64,000 nucleotides of DNA from Mucilaginibacter sp. OK283 (GTDB taxonomy: Bacteria > Bacteroidota > Bacteroidia > Sphingobacteriales > Sphingobacteriaceae). Shown here piece by piece: positions 63,449-64,000 of this stretch. The stretch spans positions 558,001 to 622,000 of the forward strand of contig NZ_FODR01000003.1 of the NCBI RefSeq assembly GCF_900110415.1, read 5' to 3'. Positions within the stretch are counted from its first letter, which is position 1; each line of letters opens with the position of its first letter. The position numbers and the translations under genes were made by a program. The notes under the pieces were generated by a model. That model was not told where the DNA came from and did no database searches. It saw only the letters and a list, made by a program, of their open reading frames with translations.

Positions 63449-63484
63449 TGTCCATAGTCTATGGTCCATAGACCATGGACAAAA
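63449..63484. repeat. CCATAG-type palindrome before TrmH gene
   Basis: A self-complementary block (TGTCCATAG ... CCATGGACA) fills most of the 59-bp gap between galK and the methyltransferase gene. It belongs to the same family as 4471-4553. Confidence 0.7.
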
Positions 63485-63498
63485 GTATAAAAAGAGAA

Positions 63499-64000
63499 TT
63501 AAATAGCCACTTCGTTTAACAGGCCCACGCCATTGCCTATTAGCGAGCTGTACACCGATGGGGCGTAACCTATTTTGCTGGTATAGTATTCGGTAACGCC
63601 TTTGCTATAGTCTTCAAAGGCATCGCCTTTTACCAAAGCTATGGCGCAGCCGCCAAAACCTGCCCCTGTCATGCGGGCACCGGCTACGTTGGGGTTGGTT
63701 TTACTGTATTCGGCAACGGTATCAAGTTCAATGCCGCTTACCTCGTATAAATCGCGCAATGAATCATGCGAAGCGTACATCAGCCTGCCAAATTCATCAA
63801 GGTTATTGCCGGCCAATGCTTTGGCAGCAAGTTTTACCCGGTCGTTCTCTTCAATAACGTGTTTGGCGCGTTTAAGTACTGTAGGATTGGTAATCAGGTG
63901 CTGGTATTTGCCGAAGGTTTCGGCATCAATATCGCATAAGTAATTGATATCCAATTCCTGCTGTAATGCTTTCAAAGCGGTTTGGCATTCTTCTACACGT
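63499..64000 (-). CDS. galK: Galactokinase, C-terminal part (gene runs off the window)
   Basis: The last about 167 codons of a GHMP kinase. VVEECQ-type start (RVEECQTALKALQQELDI), VIEENDRVKLAAKALAGNNL, DSLRDLYEVSGIELDTV and the glycine-rich GARMTGAGFGGCAIALV are galactokinase signatures. The frame stays open to the window edge and the first about 220 residues are missing. The enzyme phosphorylates galactose to galactose-1-phosphate in the Leloir pathway. Confidence 0.9.
   Translation of the reverse strand, partial: RVEECQTALKALQQELDINYLCDIDAETFGKYQHLITNPTVLKRAKHVIEENDRVKLAAKALAGNNLDEFGRLMYASHDSLRDLYEVSGIELDTVAEYSKTNPNVAGARMTGAGFGGCAIALVKGDAFEDYSKGVTEYYTSKIGYAPSVYSSLIGNGVGLLNEVAI

Noticed and set aside
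1..64000. CRISPR arrays, tRNA or rRNA genes, toxin-antitoxin or defence modules.
   Set aside because: I looked for spaced repeats, tRNA arm motifs and typical protein pairs by eye and found none. A covariance search could still show a small RNA.

Overview
The window looks like chromosomal DNA of a Bacteroidota bacterium of the Sphingobacteriaceae type (Mucilaginibacter/Pedobacter-like; genus is inference). Supporting signs are a SusC/SusD locus with a hybrid two-component regulator, BACON and SusE-like surface lipoproteins, a short archaeal-type ProS, TAnnTTTG promoter elements and weak Shine-Dalgarno signals. I found no rRNA, tRNA, CRISPR array or intact transposase.

0-12 kb is mostly housekeeping: an OmpP1/FadL-like porin with a Gly/Tyr-rich lipoprotein, proS, a trans-sulfuration PLP enzyme, a TIGR02757 protein, a Kup potassium transporter, a nucleoid-associated protein and mnmE. 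The spacers are full of short inverted-repeat families. One family lies inside the TIGR02757 reading frame and a heptamer array supplies the N-terminus of MnmE. 12-19 kb holds two paralogous TPR sensor histidine kinases followed by a sigma-54-dependent response regulator; the first kinase is split by a one-base deletion in an A-run. 19-21 kb has a DUF1275 membrane protein and an alginate-export-type porin.

22-28 kb is a hydrolase/oxidoreductase cluster (SDR remnant, two alpha/beta hydrolases, amidohydrolase, metallo-beta-lactamase-fold protein, SDR). Its leader carries a TGGC-N7-TTGCA match to a sigma-54 promoter, about 3 kb from the sigma-54 activator. 28-29.7 kb is AT-rich and holds gene debris: an excisionase-like/AraC chimera and a broken DUF5989-like gene. 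29.7-47.5 kb is a polysaccharide utilisation locus: GH5-ricin lectin, a hybrid two-component regulator, SusC, SusD, a glycan-binding lipoprotein, BACON-GH5 and GH3, most consistent with a beta-glucan-type substrate (inference).

47.5-52.3 kb holds a decayed secreted-protein gene, a PhnA-like protein, two SDRs and an AraC regulator. Three direct repeats with exact 22-bp phasing lie just upstream of the promoter of the larger SDR. A clear remnant of pyruvate:ferredoxin oxidoreductase (nifJ) follows. 52.4-59 kb is one stress operon: a triple-BON protein, a PepSY-like secreted protein, three tandem double-domain universal stress proteins and a P2-type cation ATPase. An AI-2E family permease converges on it. 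60-64 kb has a GH28-like beta-helix glycosidase bracketed by direct repeats, a YdeI/OmdA-like protein, a TrmH-family RNA methyltransferase and the 3' part of galK.

The points most worth a second look are the repeat element inside a coding sequence, the frameshifted twin kinase next to a sigma-54 regulator with a candidate target promoter nearby, the phased operator array of the AraC/SDR unit, and the nifJ relic beside the stress operon.
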